From positions 1 through 13,733 of the forward strand of contig CAZFDT010000110.1 in NCBI GenBank assembly GCA_964518335.1: 13,733 nucleotides of DNA. Reading direction: 5' to 3'. Under the pieces are notes generated by a model. It had not been told where the DNA came from. It made no database searches and saw only the letters and a list, made by a program, of their open reading frames with translations. Position numbers and translations under genes: made by a program. Below are positions 1 to 7,482 of this stretch, piece after piece; position 1 is the first letter of the stretch; each line of letters opens with the position of its first letter. Origin of the DNA: CAZFDT01 sp964518335 (GTDB lineage Bacteria; Planctomycetota; Phycisphaerae; Phycisphaerales; Phycisphaeraceae).

Positions 1-2
1 TG

Positions 3-479
3 CCGCCCGAGACCTCCGCCACCGATGCGGAGACGGTCGCCGACAAGCCGCAGGAAGATGAACCGGCCAAGCCCCCCGCCGCCGACGCACCCGCCGCCGA
101 CGCCGACGCGTTTCCTCCCGCCGTGGACCCGCGGCGCTGGAAATCGCTGGTCAAGCGCAGCGCCTCGCGCAACACCGCCGACCGGGAGTACCCCGCGTTC
201 ACGCTCGATCAGGCGCACACGCTGCGTTTCACCTGGAAGACCGAGCCGCTGGGCAACTCGCCGCAGTTTCGCGTCACGCTGGCGGCCTGGAACGAGAGCA
301 TCAACAAATTCACCAACATCGGCGTGATCGTGCAGAGCAACAGCCGCGTGCAGGGCTCGGCGGAGAAGAAACTCCCGCCCGACCGCTACCGCCTGGAGAT
401 CAGCGGCAACCGCGTGCAGTACGAATTCAACGTCGAGCAACTGCTCCCCGACCCCAAGCCCGCCCCCGCAAAGGACTGA
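3..479 (+). CDS. C-terminal part of an unrecognised protein (5' truncated)
   Basis: An open frame enters from the left edge (first full codon at 3) and ends at a TGA at 477-479, giving 158 visible residues. The first 40 or so are a low-complexity Pro/Ala/Asp/Glu stretch that looks like a disordered linker. From about residue 40 (VDPRRWKSLVKRSAS) to the end lies a compact mixed-charge domain with alternating hydrophobic segments (TLRFTWKT, FRVTLAAWN, IGVIVQS, YRLEIS, VQYEFNVEQLLP), which I read as a beta-rich fold. I recognise no family motif, signal peptide or membrane segment. A GTG at 123 could be an internal start, but the frame is open upstream with coding-like composition, so a gene truncated by the window edge is more likely. 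It runs in the same direction as the FlgI-like gene that follows after 154 nt, and that gap contains a promoter, so the two need not be one operon. Confidence 0.75.
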   Translation, partial: PPETSATDAETVADKPQEDEPAKPPAADAPAADADAFPPAVDPRRWKSLVKRSASRNTADREYPAFTLDQAHTLRFTWKTEPLGNSPQFRVTLAAWNESINKFTNIGVIVQSNSRVQGSAEKKLPPDRYRLEISGNRVQYEFNVEQLLPDPKPAPAKD

Positions 480-504
480 CGCAGCCGGGGCGAGGGCAGT
501 CCTT
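471..504 (+). other. Stem-loop across the stop codon of the first gene
   Basis: AAGGACTG (471-478) can pair perfectly with CAGTCCTT (497-504), an 8-bp stem with an 18-nt GC-rich loop. The 5' arm contains the first two bases of the stop codon. No U-tract follows, so it is not a classical intrinsic terminator. It may be a 3'-end stabiliser, or it may be chance. Confidence 0.3.
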
Positions 505-539
505 CAATGGGTGACGGCGCGGTTTTCTGCCAAAATCGC

Positions 540-568
540 TTGACGTTGCGGGGGTTATGGCGGACAAT
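540..568 (+). promoter_or_regulatory. Candidate sigma-70-type promoter for the FlgI-like gene
   Basis: TTGACG (540-545, 5/6 to the -35 consensus) is followed after 17 nt by GACAAT (563-568, 4/6 to the -10). A start near 575 would give a leader of about 60 nt before the ATG at 634. The same design (TTGACN, 16-17 nt, then NANAAT) recurs upstream of the DUF2203 and amidase genes, which adds support. Confidence 0.5.
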
Positions 569-633
569 CACGCTCCGCGCCGACGGCGGGAGGGCGTTGT
601 TTTCACGCCTGCCCCGCGAGCTTCCCGACGAAT

Positions 634-2619
634 ATGAGCATGCGATCTCTTCTGCGATGCAACCTGGCATGGCTGCTGCTGGCGGCTGTGATTCTGTCGC
701 TCTGGGCCGTACCGGGGTGCGGGAAGAAGAACAAGGTCGCCCCGGCGACGCCGCCGCCGCCGGTCTATACCGGCCCCGGGTTCCTGCGCGGCACCGTGGG
801 CAGCATGGCGCGGCTGCGCGGCTACGAGCCGATGCTCGTCTCCGGCTGGGGCCTGGTCGTGAACCTGCAGGGCACAGGCTCGACGAGCGTGCCGGCGTTC
901 CTGCGGCAGTGGCTGATCAATCACATGCGCCTGCAGGGCGTCGGGTCGGCGCGACTGGCCAGCGGCCCCAACCCGCTGGCGTCGATGACCCCGGCTCAGA
1001 TCATCGCCGATCCCAACACGGCCGCCGTCGAGGTGTTCGGGCTGATCCCACCCGGCGCGCCCAAGGGCACGCGCTTCGACCTGGTGGTGTCGGCCGTCGA
1101 GGGCACGCAGACGACGAGCCTGGAGCACGGCGAGCTGTTGACCTGCGAGCTGTCGCTGGGCGGTGCCAATCGCCAGATGCGATTCACCAAGAAGCTGGCC
1201 AGCGGCCGTGGCCCTCTGTACGTCAGCCCGGAGGGTCCGCATGCCGACCAACTGGCCGACGACGACATCGCGCTGCATCGCCGCAAGGGCGTGATCATCG
1301 CCGGCGGCATCGTCAGCGAGGATCGACGCATCGAGCTGGTGCTCAATCAGCCGAGCTGGCAGCGCAGCCGCGACATCGCCGACCGCATCAACGAGCGTTT
1401 CCCCAAGGCCCCGAGCGATCGGCGCGACACGGCCGTGCCCGCGACGGACCTGGTGATCGACGTGAATATTCCCGCGCGGTTCCACGACGACCCGCGGCGG
1501 CTGCTGGCGCTGGTGAGCAACCTGTTCGTGCAGCGCTCGGAGAAGTTCGAGCTGGAGAAGGCGCAACAGTTGGCCGACGTGTTGATGGCGTCTGGCGGCG
1601 AGCAGCACGCCGAGGACATCACGCTGGCGTGGGAAGCGCTGGGCAAGCCGGTGCTCCCGGTGCTGCAGCGTCACTACGACCATGCGAAGGTGCACGTGGC
1701 GCTGGCGACGCTGGAAGCGGGCGCGCGGCTGGGTGACGTGCGGGCCGCCGACCGTCTCACCGCCCTGGCGGGCGATGCCGACGCCGCCACGCGCCGCCGC
1801 GTCGCCACCATCCTGGGCTACCTGCCCGACAGCGTGCGCGGCATCACCACGCTGCGACGCATGCTCGATGATGCCGACGACACCGTGCGCCTGGCGGCCT
1901 ACGAGTCGCTGATGGATGCCGACGACTCGTCGATTCACCGCGTGATCCTCGGCGAGTACGAGGTCGTGATCGACCCGCGCACCCGCCGCGAGCGGCGCCA
2001 GCTCAAGACCGAGTCGTTCAAGTTCGCGCTGGACCTGGTGCCGTCCAAGCGGCCGCTGGTGTACGCCACGCAGACGGGCATGCCGCGGCTGGCGATCTTC
2101 GACCCCATGATCGAGTTCGACCGGCCGATGATCGCCCAGTTGTGGGACAACCACCTGATGCTGCGCGCCGACGAGCTGGACGAGACCAAGCCCCAGCCGC
2201 CGCGGGTGAACGTGTACTACCAGGGCTTCGGCCAGACCAAGGCCAAGACGGTGGAGATCGCCCCGACGCTGGCGAACCTGGTGTTCCTGATGGCGCACAA
2301 GCCGACGATCGAGAACCCGACCGACGGACTGGACCTGTCGTACAGCCAGGTGGTGCATGCGACGTACGAGCTCTGCGGCAAGGGGGCGCTGCCCTACCGG
2401 GTGCTGATCGAGGCCAATCCGCTGATCGACGAAGTGGAGAAGATGGTGCGGCAACTGCCGACGTCGCAGCGTCCGGAGGTCGAAGGTCAGGAGGAGCTGC
2501 CCGCGCCCGGCGACGCACCGCCGCCGGCGGGTCCGGGCTTCATCGACCTGCCCACCGGTCGCACCGTCGAGCCCCCGCCGCAGGCCCCGTCCAACGAACG
2601 GCCCGAGACCGCGCCGTGA
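634..2619 (+). CDS. Lipoprotein with FlgI-like (P-ring) domain and HEAT-like repeats
   Basis: This 661-residue protein starts with a signal peptide (residues 1-28, hydrophobic core LAWLLLAAVILSLWAV) ending at a lipobox-like VPGC with Cys29, so it is probably lipid-anchored. Residues about 50-300 read like the flagellar P-ring protein FlgI: RGYEPMLVSGWGLVVNLQGTGST (compare the FlgI GYGLVVGLNGTGD segment), NTAAVEVFGLIPPGAPKGTRFDLVVSAVEG (compare NVAAVMVTADLPPFA...IDVTVSSIG), GPLYVSPEG, and IELVLNQPSWQRSRDIADRINERFP. Residues about 300-440 are helical HEAT-like repeats (LGDVRAADRLTALAGDADAATRRRVATILGYL; RMLDDADDTVRLAAYESLMD). Residues 450-600 are an unassigned domain, and the tail is proline-rich. 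True FlgI is about 350-380 residues, has no HEAT repeats and uses an ordinary signal peptide, so this is a FlgI relative and not a standard FlgI. The start is ATG 634; ATG 640 is equally possible, and neither has a clear ribosome-binding site. Confidence 0.8.
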   Translation: MSMRSLLRCNLAWLLLAAVILSLWAVPGCGKKNKVAPATPPPPVYTGPGFLRGTVGSMARLRGYEPMLVSGWGLVVNLQGTGSTSVPAFLRQWLINHMRLQGVGSARLASGPNPLASMTPAQIIADPNTAAVEVFGLIPPGAPKGTRFDLVVSAVEGTQTTSLEHGELLTCELSLGGANRQMRFTKKLASGRGPLYVSPEGPHADQLADDDIALHRRKGVIIAGGIVSEDRRIELVLNQPSWQRSRDIADRINERFPKAPSDRRDTAVPATDLVIDVNIPARFHDDPRRLLALVSNLFVQRSEKFELEKAQQLADVLMASGGEQHAEDITLAWEALGKPVLPVLQRHYDHAKVHVALATLEAGARLGDVRAADRLTALAGDADAATRRRVATILGYLPDSVRGITTLRRMLDDADDTVRLAAYESLMDADDSSIHRVILGEYEVVIDPRTRRERRQLKTESFKFALDLVPSKRPLVYATQTGMPRLAIFDPMIEFDRPMIAQLWDNHLMLRADELDETKPQPPRVNVYYQGFGQTKAKTVEIAPTLANLVFLMAHKPTIENPTDGLDLSYSQVVHATYELCGKGALPYRVLIEANPLIDEVEKMVRQLPTSQRPEVEGQEELPAPGDAPPPAGPGFIDLPTGRTVEPPPQAPSNERPETAP

Positions 2620-2634
2620 GCCCGGTAATGGTGC

Positions 2635-2663
2635 TTGGCGGCGAACCGTTTTGCCGATACAGT
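2635..2663 (+). promoter_or_regulatory. Weak candidate promoter for smc
   Basis: TTGGCG (2635-2640) and TACAGT (2658-2663) are separated by 17 nt, and each matches consensus at 4 of 6 positions. It lies just after the stop of the FlgI-like gene and 92 nt before the smc start. A stem-loop follows in the leader: CAGGGG 2679-2684 can pair with CCCCTG 2695-2700. Support is only positional and by similarity. Confidence 0.35.
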
Positions 2664-2755
2664 GAGCAGCACGCGAGTCAGGGGCGGTGTCTCACCCCTG
2701 GCGTCGCCAACGTGGCTCGGATGGCCCGTGGACTCGACATGGAGGTCGTCGCCTG

Positions 2756-5700
2756 ATGCGCCTTGCCAAGATCACTCTCTGCGGCTTCAAGTCCTTCGCC
2801 GACAAGACGGACATCGTTTTCAATGCGCCCGTCACCGGCATCGTCGGACCCAACGGCTGCGGCAAGTCCAACGTCGTGGACGCCATCAAGTGGGTCCTGG
2901 GCGAGCAGTCCGCCAAGAGCCTTCGCGGCGGGGCCATGCTCGATGTCATCTTCAACGGCTCGGCCACCCGCAAACCCTCGGGCATGGCGTCGGTCACGCT
3001 GACGTTCGACAACCCGGTGATCGAGGAAACGGGTGTCGGGGATCGGGTGTCGGGTGTCGGCCAGACCCCAGACCCCAGACCCCAGACCCGCCGAAGGCTC
3101 CCCCTCGACTGCGACACCGTAGCCGTGGGCCGGCAGCTTTTCCGCGACGGGTCCAGCGAGTACCTCATCAACAATCAGCGCGCCCGCCTGCGCGACGTGC
3201 GCGAACTGTTCCTCGACACGGGCATCGGCACCGACGCCTACTCGATCATCGAGCAGGGCAAGGTCGATGTGCTGCTGCAGGCCAACGCCGACGAGCGCCG
3301 CGAGATCTTCGAGGAGGCGGCGGGCATCAGCCGCTTCAAGGCCCGCAGGAAAGAGGCCCTGCGCAAGCTCGAGCGCACCGAGCAGAATCTGACGCTGTCG
3401 CGCACGCGGCTGGAGGACACCGAGCGCCGCCTGCGCAGCGTGAAGATGCAGGCCGCCCGCGCCCGCACGCACCAGGAATACACCACGCGCCTGCGCGAGC
3501 TGCAGCTCAAGTACGCGGTCGCCGAGTACCACAAGCTGTCGCAGCAGCTCGCGGCGATCGCCGAGGAGCTCGAGCAGCTCGAGGCCGACCGCGCTGTTGC
3601 GGCGCGCAAGCACGACGAGACCGACCAGGCCATCCAGGACGCCGAGATCGAGCGGCAGTCGATCCTCACGCGGCAGAAGCAGCTCGATCACGACCGGCTG
3701 CAGCAGCAGTCGCGCAAGGAGCAGGCGCTGCAGCGTCAGCAGTTCGCCGCGTCGAACCTGGAGCAGGTGACCGGGCAGATCGAGCGGGACGAGAAGCGAA
3801 TCGCCGAGCTTTCGACGCGCCGCGATGAGTTGCAGGCCGAGCTGGCCCAGCAGCGCGAGCTGGTCCAGCGCCTGGCGGCGGAGAAAGACCGGCACGAGGC
3901 GAGGCTCACGGCGGCGCAGGACGAGTACCGGCAACTGCAGCACGACCTCAACGACCGCCGCTCCCGCCTCGAGGACGAGAAGGCCGGCATCATCCAGTTG
4001 ATGCGCCGCTCGGCCCAGCTCAACAACGAGATCACCTCCATCGACTCGTTCGAGAAGAACCTCGCCAGCACGCGCGACAAGCTCGACCGCCGCGCCGGGG
4101 AGATCAGCGGCCAGCTCGAACGTCTGCTCACCGCGCGCGACGAGGCCACCGACAAGCATGATGAGGCCCAGTCCCTCATCGCCCAGCAACAGGAGCAGCT
4201 CGACAGGCAGAAGGCGCTGGCGACGCAGTTTGACGCGCAGCAGCGCCAGCTCGCCGAGCAGCTCGCCCAGCTCAAGGAGCAGCGGTCGGGGCTTGACTCG
4301 CGCCGATCGCTCTTGCAGGAGATGCAGGACAAACGCGAGGGCCTGGCCGACCCGGTCAAGGCGGTTCTGGCGCGCAAGGCCGCCGAGCACGACCAGACAT
4401 TCGCGTTCGTGCGTGGCGTCGTCGCCGAGCTGATCGAGGCCGACGTGGACCACGCCCGCATCGTCGAGGCCGCCCTGGGCGATCGCCAGCAGGCCCTGGT
4501 CGTCGATCGCCTCGACCAGATCGCCTGCGACAACGGCGGCGCCGAGGCCATCGGCGCCCTGGCCGGCCGCGTCACGTTCCTCCCCCTCGATCAGTGCCGG
4601 GTCCCCACGCATCAAGCCGCTTGCGGCTTCGCAGACCTTCCCGCCGTCATCGACCTCGTGCGCTACCCCGCCGAACTCGCTCCCCTGGCGTGGCACCTGT
4701 TCGCCCGCACTTTCGTCGTGGACAGTCTCGACCAGGCCCGGGGCCTGCGCCAGACGATGCCCGCCGGCTGCCGCTTCGTCACCCGCGGCGGCGAGCTGCT
4801 CGACAGCGACGGCCGCGTCATGGCGGGCCCGGCCACTGCAGCGCAGGGCGTAGGCCTCATCAGCCGCCGCAGTGAGCTCACCGCCCTGCACGCTCAGCTC
4901 GCCGACCTCGACGGCCGCATCCACGCCGATCAGCAGGCGCTGGCGCAGTTGTCCGACCACGCCGCCCACGTCGAAGCCATCGCCCAGGAGCTGCGCCAGG
5001 CGATCTACGACGCCAACGCCGTGCGCGTCGAGCTGGCCAGCCGGCTGGACAACCTCAGCGGCCAGATCGCCACGCTGGAGCGCGAGCAGCCGGTGATCGC
5101 CGCCGAGACCGAGCAGATACACCGACAGTTGCGCGACGCCCAGAGCCGCAAGCAAACGCACAAGGACGAAGTGCAGCAGGTCGAGGCGACGCAGACGCAG
5201 AAGAGCCAGGCGGTGACGGAGCTGGAGACGGCCATCGCGCAGATGACGGCCGCCGTCGAGTCGGCGCAGGAGACGGTGACCTCGGCGCGGGTCGAGTCGG
5301 GCAAGACGGCCGAGCAGCTTGCCGCGGCGCAGCGCCAGGTGCGTCAGGTGGATCTGGCGGCGGCGGACGTGGGGCGTCAACTGCACGCGAGCGAGGAGCA
5401 GTTGCAGTTGCACCGAGGCCGGATCGAGGAACTCAAGGAGGCCGAGCACCGCGCCCGCGTCGAGGCCGGCGAGGCCGACACGCGCCTGCACGAGCTGGTG
5501 ACGCAGTGCGAGCTGGTGCAGCACCGGCTGGAGAAGTCCGACGCCGCGATGGGCGAGCTGCGCGTCGCGCTGCGTGAGCAGAAGCAGATCGTCGAGGGCA
5601 TGGACCAGCGCCTGCACAAGCTGCAGATCGACCGCCGCGAGGTCGAGGTCAAGTCCGACGCCGTGCGGCAGCGCGCTCACGAGCAGTTGGAGCTGGATGT

Positions 5701-6742
5701 GGTCGAGGCGTATCGCGCAGCCATTGAGGGTTCAGGGACCAGGGATCAGGGATCAGAAGAAGAATCGGAAGAAACCCTCTCCCAATCCCCCGATCCCCGA
5801 TCCCCGATCCCCGACCCCTTCGAGATCGACTGGTCCACTGTCGAATCCGAGATCGAGGATCTGCGCGGCAAGCTGCACCGGCTGGGCAACGTCAACCTCG
5901 ACGCCATCGGCGAGCAGGACGACCTCGAGCACCAGCACGACGACCTGCGCCGCCAGGTCGAGGACATCGAGCGCGCCAAGCAGACGCTCGAAGCGCTCAT
6001 CGGCCAGATCAACGACGACTCGCGCAAGCGGTTCGAGACGACGTTCGCCCAGATCAAGGAGAACTTCGCGGGTCAGAACGGGCTGTTCCGCAAGCTGTTC
6101 GGCGGCGGACGGGCCGACCTGTTCCTGCAACCGGACGAGAACGGTCAAATCGATGTGCTCGAAAGCGGCATCGAGATCATGGCCAAGCCCCCCGGCAAGG
6201 AGCCGTGCGCCATCAGCCAGCTCTCCGGCGGCGAGAAGACCATGACCGCCGTCGCCATGCTGTTGTCGATCTTCAAGACGCGGCCCTCGCCGTTCTGCGT
6301 GCTCGACGAAGTCGATGCCGCGCTCGACGAGGCCAACGTCGAACGCTTCAGCGAGGTCGTTCACAGCTTCCTCGATCACTCGCACTTCATCATCATCACG
6401 CACCACAAACGCACGATGCAGTCGTGCGACCTGCTCTACGGCGTGACGATGCAGGAGCGCGGCGTGAGCAAGCGCGTGGCGGTGAAGTTCGACCAGGTCG
6501 GCGGCGACGGCCGCATCAGCCAGGACGCGATCGACCGCCAGAACGCCCAGGACGCCACCGCCGCGTCAGAGCCCGCGGACGTTTCCGACGCGGGCGAAGC
6601 GGACGGCGTGTCGGACCCGCAGCCGCACGAGCTGCAGATCGTCGGCGACGAGTCGGGCGAATCGGCGCTCAAGCCCAACATGCGGGCACGGCTGGCGGCG
6701 ATGATGCAGGGGCGCACCGCGGTCGAAGTGGAGGCGGCGTGA
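2756..6742 (+). CDS. smc: Chromosome segregation/condensation ATPase Smc
   Basis: Smc forms a long antiparallel coiled-coil dimer that compacts and segregates chromosomes with ScpAB. Visible parts: N-terminal head with Walker A GPNGCGKSN at residues 31-39; N-terminal coiled coil about 170-520; hinge about 530-700 (DPVKAVLARKA to GLISRRSEL); C-terminal coiled coil to about 1020; then LGNVNLDAIGE, signature LSGGEK (1156-1161), Walker B FCVLDE (1180-1185) and D-loop LDEAN. At 1328 residues it is about 150 longer than a typical bacterial Smc. The excess is two heptad-repeat insertions (residues 92-112 and 991-1021) and an acidic, probably disordered tail of about 80 residues after VKFDQV. A REP-like palindrome encodes hinge residues 620-626. 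Start at ATG 2756: it has GGAGG at 2741-2745 (10-nt spacer) and begins with the family N-terminus MRLAKITLCGFKSFADKT. The frame is open further upstream to a GTG at 2687, which lacks these supports. No scpA or scpB is in the window. Confidence 0.97.
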   Translation: MRLAKITLCGFKSFADKTDIVFNAPVTGIVGPNGCGKSNVVDAIKWVLGEQSAKSLRGGAMLDVIFNGSATRKPSGMASVTLTFDNPVIEETGVGDRVSGVGQTPDPRPQTRRRLPLDCDTVAVGRQLFRDGSSEYLINNQRARLRDVRELFLDTGIGTDAYSIIEQGKVDVLLQANADERREIFEEAAGISRFKARRKEALRKLERTEQNLTLSRTRLEDTERRLRSVKMQAARARTHQEYTTRLRELQLKYAVAEYHKLSQQLAAIAEELEQLEADRAVAARKHDETDQAIQDAEIERQSILTRQKQLDHDRLQQQSRKEQALQRQQFAASNLEQVTGQIERDEKRIAELSTRRDELQAELAQQRELVQRLAAEKDRHEARLTAAQDEYRQLQHDLNDRRSRLEDEKAGIIQLMRRSAQLNNEITSIDSFEKNLASTRDKLDRRAGEISGQLERLLTARDEATDKHDEAQSLIAQQQEQLDRQKALATQFDAQQRQLAEQLAQLKEQRSGLDSRRSLLQEMQDKREGLADPVKAVLARKAAEHDQTFAFVRGVVAELIEADVDHARIVEAALGDRQQALVVDRLDQIACDNGGAEAIGALAGRVTFLPLDQCRVPTHQAACGFADLPAVIDLVRYPAELAPLAWHLFARTFVVDSLDQARGLRQTMPAGCRFVTRGGELLDSDGRVMAGPATAAQGVGLISRRSELTALHAQLADLDGRIHADQQALAQLSDHAAHVEAIAQELRQAIYDANAVRVELASRLDNLSGQIATLEREQPVIAAETEQIHRQLRDAQSRKQTHKDEVQQVEATQTQKSQAVTELETAIAQMTAAVESAQETVTSARVESGKTAEQLAAAQRQVRQVDLAAADVGRQLHASEEQLQLHRGRIEELKEAEHRARVEAGEADTRLHELVTQCELVQHRLEKSDAAMGELRVALREQKQIVEGMDQRLHKLQIDRREVEVKSDAVRQRAHEQLELDVVEAYRAAIEGSGTRDQGSEEESEETLSQSPDPRSPIPDPFEIDWSTVESEIEDLRGKLHRLGNVNLDAIGEQDDLEHQHDDLRRQVEDIERAKQTLEALIGQINDDSRKRFETTFAQIKENFAGQNGLFRKLFGGGRADLFLQPDENGQIDVLESGIEIMAKPPGKEPCAISQLSGGEKTMTAVAMLLSIFKTRPSPFCVLDEVDAALDEANVERFSEVVHSFLDHSHFIIITHHKRTMQSCDLLYGVTMQERGVSKRVAVKFDQVGGDGRISQDAIDRQNAQDATAASEPADVSDAGEADGVSDPQPHELQIVGDESGESALKPNMRARLAAMMQGRTAVEVEAA
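3031..3089 (+). repeat. Heptanucleotide-repeat element 1, in frame within smc
   Basis: Four G-rich 7-mers (GGGTGTC, GGGGATC, GGGTGTC, GGGTGTC at 3031-3058), a GGC spacer, then four exact copies of CAGACCC (3062-3089). The two halves are partly complementary, giving an imperfect hairpin. It encodes Smc residues about 92-112 (GDRVSGVGQTPDPRPQT), between the conserved VTLTFDN strand and LPLDCDTV. Smc family proteins normally have only a few residues in that loop. No flanking target duplication is visible. Confidence 0.85.
4615..4633 (+). repeat. REP-like palindrome copy in the smc hinge
   Basis: AGCCGCTTGCGGCTTCGCA matches the 19-bp element found around the transposase at 9082 at 18 of 19 positions. 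Its core AGCCGC-TT-GCGGCT is a perfect 6-bp inverted repeat with a 2-nt centre. It encodes QAACGFA (Smc residues 620-626) in a variable part of the hinge. Confidence 0.65.
5728..5818 (+). repeat. Heptanucleotide-repeat element 2, in frame within smc
   Basis: It has the same plan as element 1 with different heptads. Four G-rich 7-mers (GGGTTCA, GGGACCA, GGGATCA, GGGATCA at 5728-5755) are followed by a 21-nt A-rich spacer and then C-rich 7-mers (CTCTCCC, AATCCCC, three CGATCCC, CGACCCC at 5777-5818). GGGATC in the left arm pairs perfectly with GATCCC in the right arm, so a strong hairpin is possible. It encodes residues about 991-1021, a Ser/Glu/Asp/Pro-rich stretch including SPDPRSPIPDP, placed where the C-terminal coiled coil gives way to the ATPase head. 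Confidence 0.85.
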
Positions 6743-6835
6743 CCCCGTCGCGGCGTGGCGTCGCGCCCTCGAAGCGGAGAACCCTCCCGCCGCTTCGTCT
6801 CCTCATGATGATAGGCGAGGCACACGCGGGCGCGA

Positions 6836-6870
6836 GGGTATTTTTACCCAGCTTGCCTGCGCGGTGGGTA
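6836..6870 (+). other. Overlapping inverted repeats downstream of smc
   Basis: GGGTA (6836-6840) can pair with TACCC (6845-6849) around a T4 loop. Alternatively TACCCA (6845-6850) can pair with TGGGTA (6865-6870) around a 14-nt loop. The two structures share the TACCC arm and exclude each other. The T-run sits in the loop, so this does not look like a terminator. A separate inverted repeat, GAAGCGG (6771-6777) with CCGCTTC (6790-6796), lies just after the smc stop. The rest of the 265-nt gap up to the promoter at 6953 shows nothing I recognise. Confidence 0.3.
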
Positions 6871-6952
6871 TGACGGGAACAAACCGGCGGGCATGCTCGT
6901 ATTTTGAATAGGGTGTATGCAGGTGGCCGATACGACTCGTTGGTTTGGCTGG

Positions 6953-6980
6953 TTGACTCCCGGATTTGCCGAACAATAAT
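6953..6980 (+). promoter_or_regulatory. Sigma-70-type promoter for the DUF2203 gene
   Basis: TTGACT (6953-6958, 5/6) and AATAAT (6975-6980, 5/6) are spaced by 16 nt, the best-matching complete promoter in the window together with the one at 11460. Transcription would begin near 6987, just upstream of the GGAAGG ribosome-binding site (6992-6997) and the ATG at 7008. Confidence 0.7.
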
Positions 6981-7007
6981 CACTCGGCCGAAGGAAGGGA
7001 AACCGCA

Positions 7008-7439
7008 ATGGCGTCCGAAAATGCATCCGCGACGATTCACCCCCGCCCACGTCCAGGCCGCAAGTATTTCAGCCTGGACGAGGCGAATCGCTCGTTGCCT
7101 TACCTCAGTCGGATCATCGAGGACGTGGTGAAGGTGTATGCCCGCGTGGTCGAACTGCGCAAGCGCATCGAGAAGCCGCGCGGCGACGACATGGTCGAGG
7201 AGCTCGAGCCGCAGTACGAGGCGGCGATGGACGAATTGTCCACGCTCGTGGATGAACTGCACCAGGTCGGCGTCGAGCTCAAGGATTTCGAGAAGGGCCT
7301 GATCGACTTCCCCACGGTTCACAACGAGCGCGAGGTCTGCCTGTGCTGGCAGCGCGGCGAGAAGAAGATCAACTACTGGCACGAGATCGACGCCGGTTAC
7401 GCCGGGCGCCAGTCGGTCGCCCTGCTCGACGCGGACTGA
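7008..7439 (+). CDS. DUF2203 family protein
   Basis: This 143-residue cytoplasmic protein has the family pattern: KYFSLDEANRSLPYLSRIIEDVV near the N-terminus (residues about 20-42), a charged helical middle (residues 45-90) that probably forms a coiled coil, and the C-terminal block VGVELKDFEKGLIDFPTVHNEREVCLCWQRGEKKINYWHEIDAGYAGRQSV. That block, with its LCW and WHE/DAGYAGRQ motifs, is the DUF2203 hallmark. I know of no established biochemical function for the family. The start at ATG 7008 is supported by GGAAGG just upstream and by the promoter at 6953-6980; the frame is open to 6966, but that region would overlap the promoter. The gene is probably a single transcription unit ending at the hairpin at 7483-7510. 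Confidence 0.9.
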   Translation: MASENASATIHPRPRPGRKYFSLDEANRSLPYLSRIIEDVVKVYARVVELRKRIEKPRGDDMVEELEPQYEAAMDELSTLVDELHQVGVELKDFEKGLIDFPTVHNEREVCLCWQRGEKKINYWHEIDAGYAGRQSVALLDAD

Positions 7440-7452
7440 TCGCGCCGATTTG

Positions 7453-7461
7453 TGGTAACAT
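7453..7461 (+). promoter_or_regulatory. Possible extended -10 element before the LOG gene
   Basis: TGGTAACAT fits the extended -10 form TGN followed by a -10 with 4 of 6 matches. I see no convincing -35. If active, the transcript would include the hairpin at 7483-7510 in its leader. Confidence 0.22.
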
Positions 7462-7482
7462 GCCCTGTTGCCTTGCACCCGC

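Noticed and set aside
568..2454. A 628-codon open frame on the minus strand over the FlgI-like gene
   Set aside because: Low-complexity His/Arg/Gly/Val composition typical of a reverse-frame shadow; the + strand gene has a signal peptide, lipobox and family motifs.
3031..3089. Tandem repeats considered as a CRISPR array
   Set aside because: The units are 7 nt with no spacers, lie within a coding frame, and no cas genes are present.
2678..5680. A 1000-codon open frame on the minus strand across most of smc, rich in Leu, Arg and Gly
   Set aside because: It is the antisense shadow of the smc coiled-coil codons in GC-rich DNA. It has no motifs, no ribosome-binding site and strongly biased composition, while the + strand frame is unmistakably Smc.
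6951..6962. Identical 12-mer GGTTGACTCCCG at 6951 and at 12639, considered as a shared regulatory site
   Set aside because: At 6951 it is the -35 of a promoter; at 12639 it is the loop and 3' arm of a hairpin with no matching -10 downstream. Coincidence is the simpler reading.
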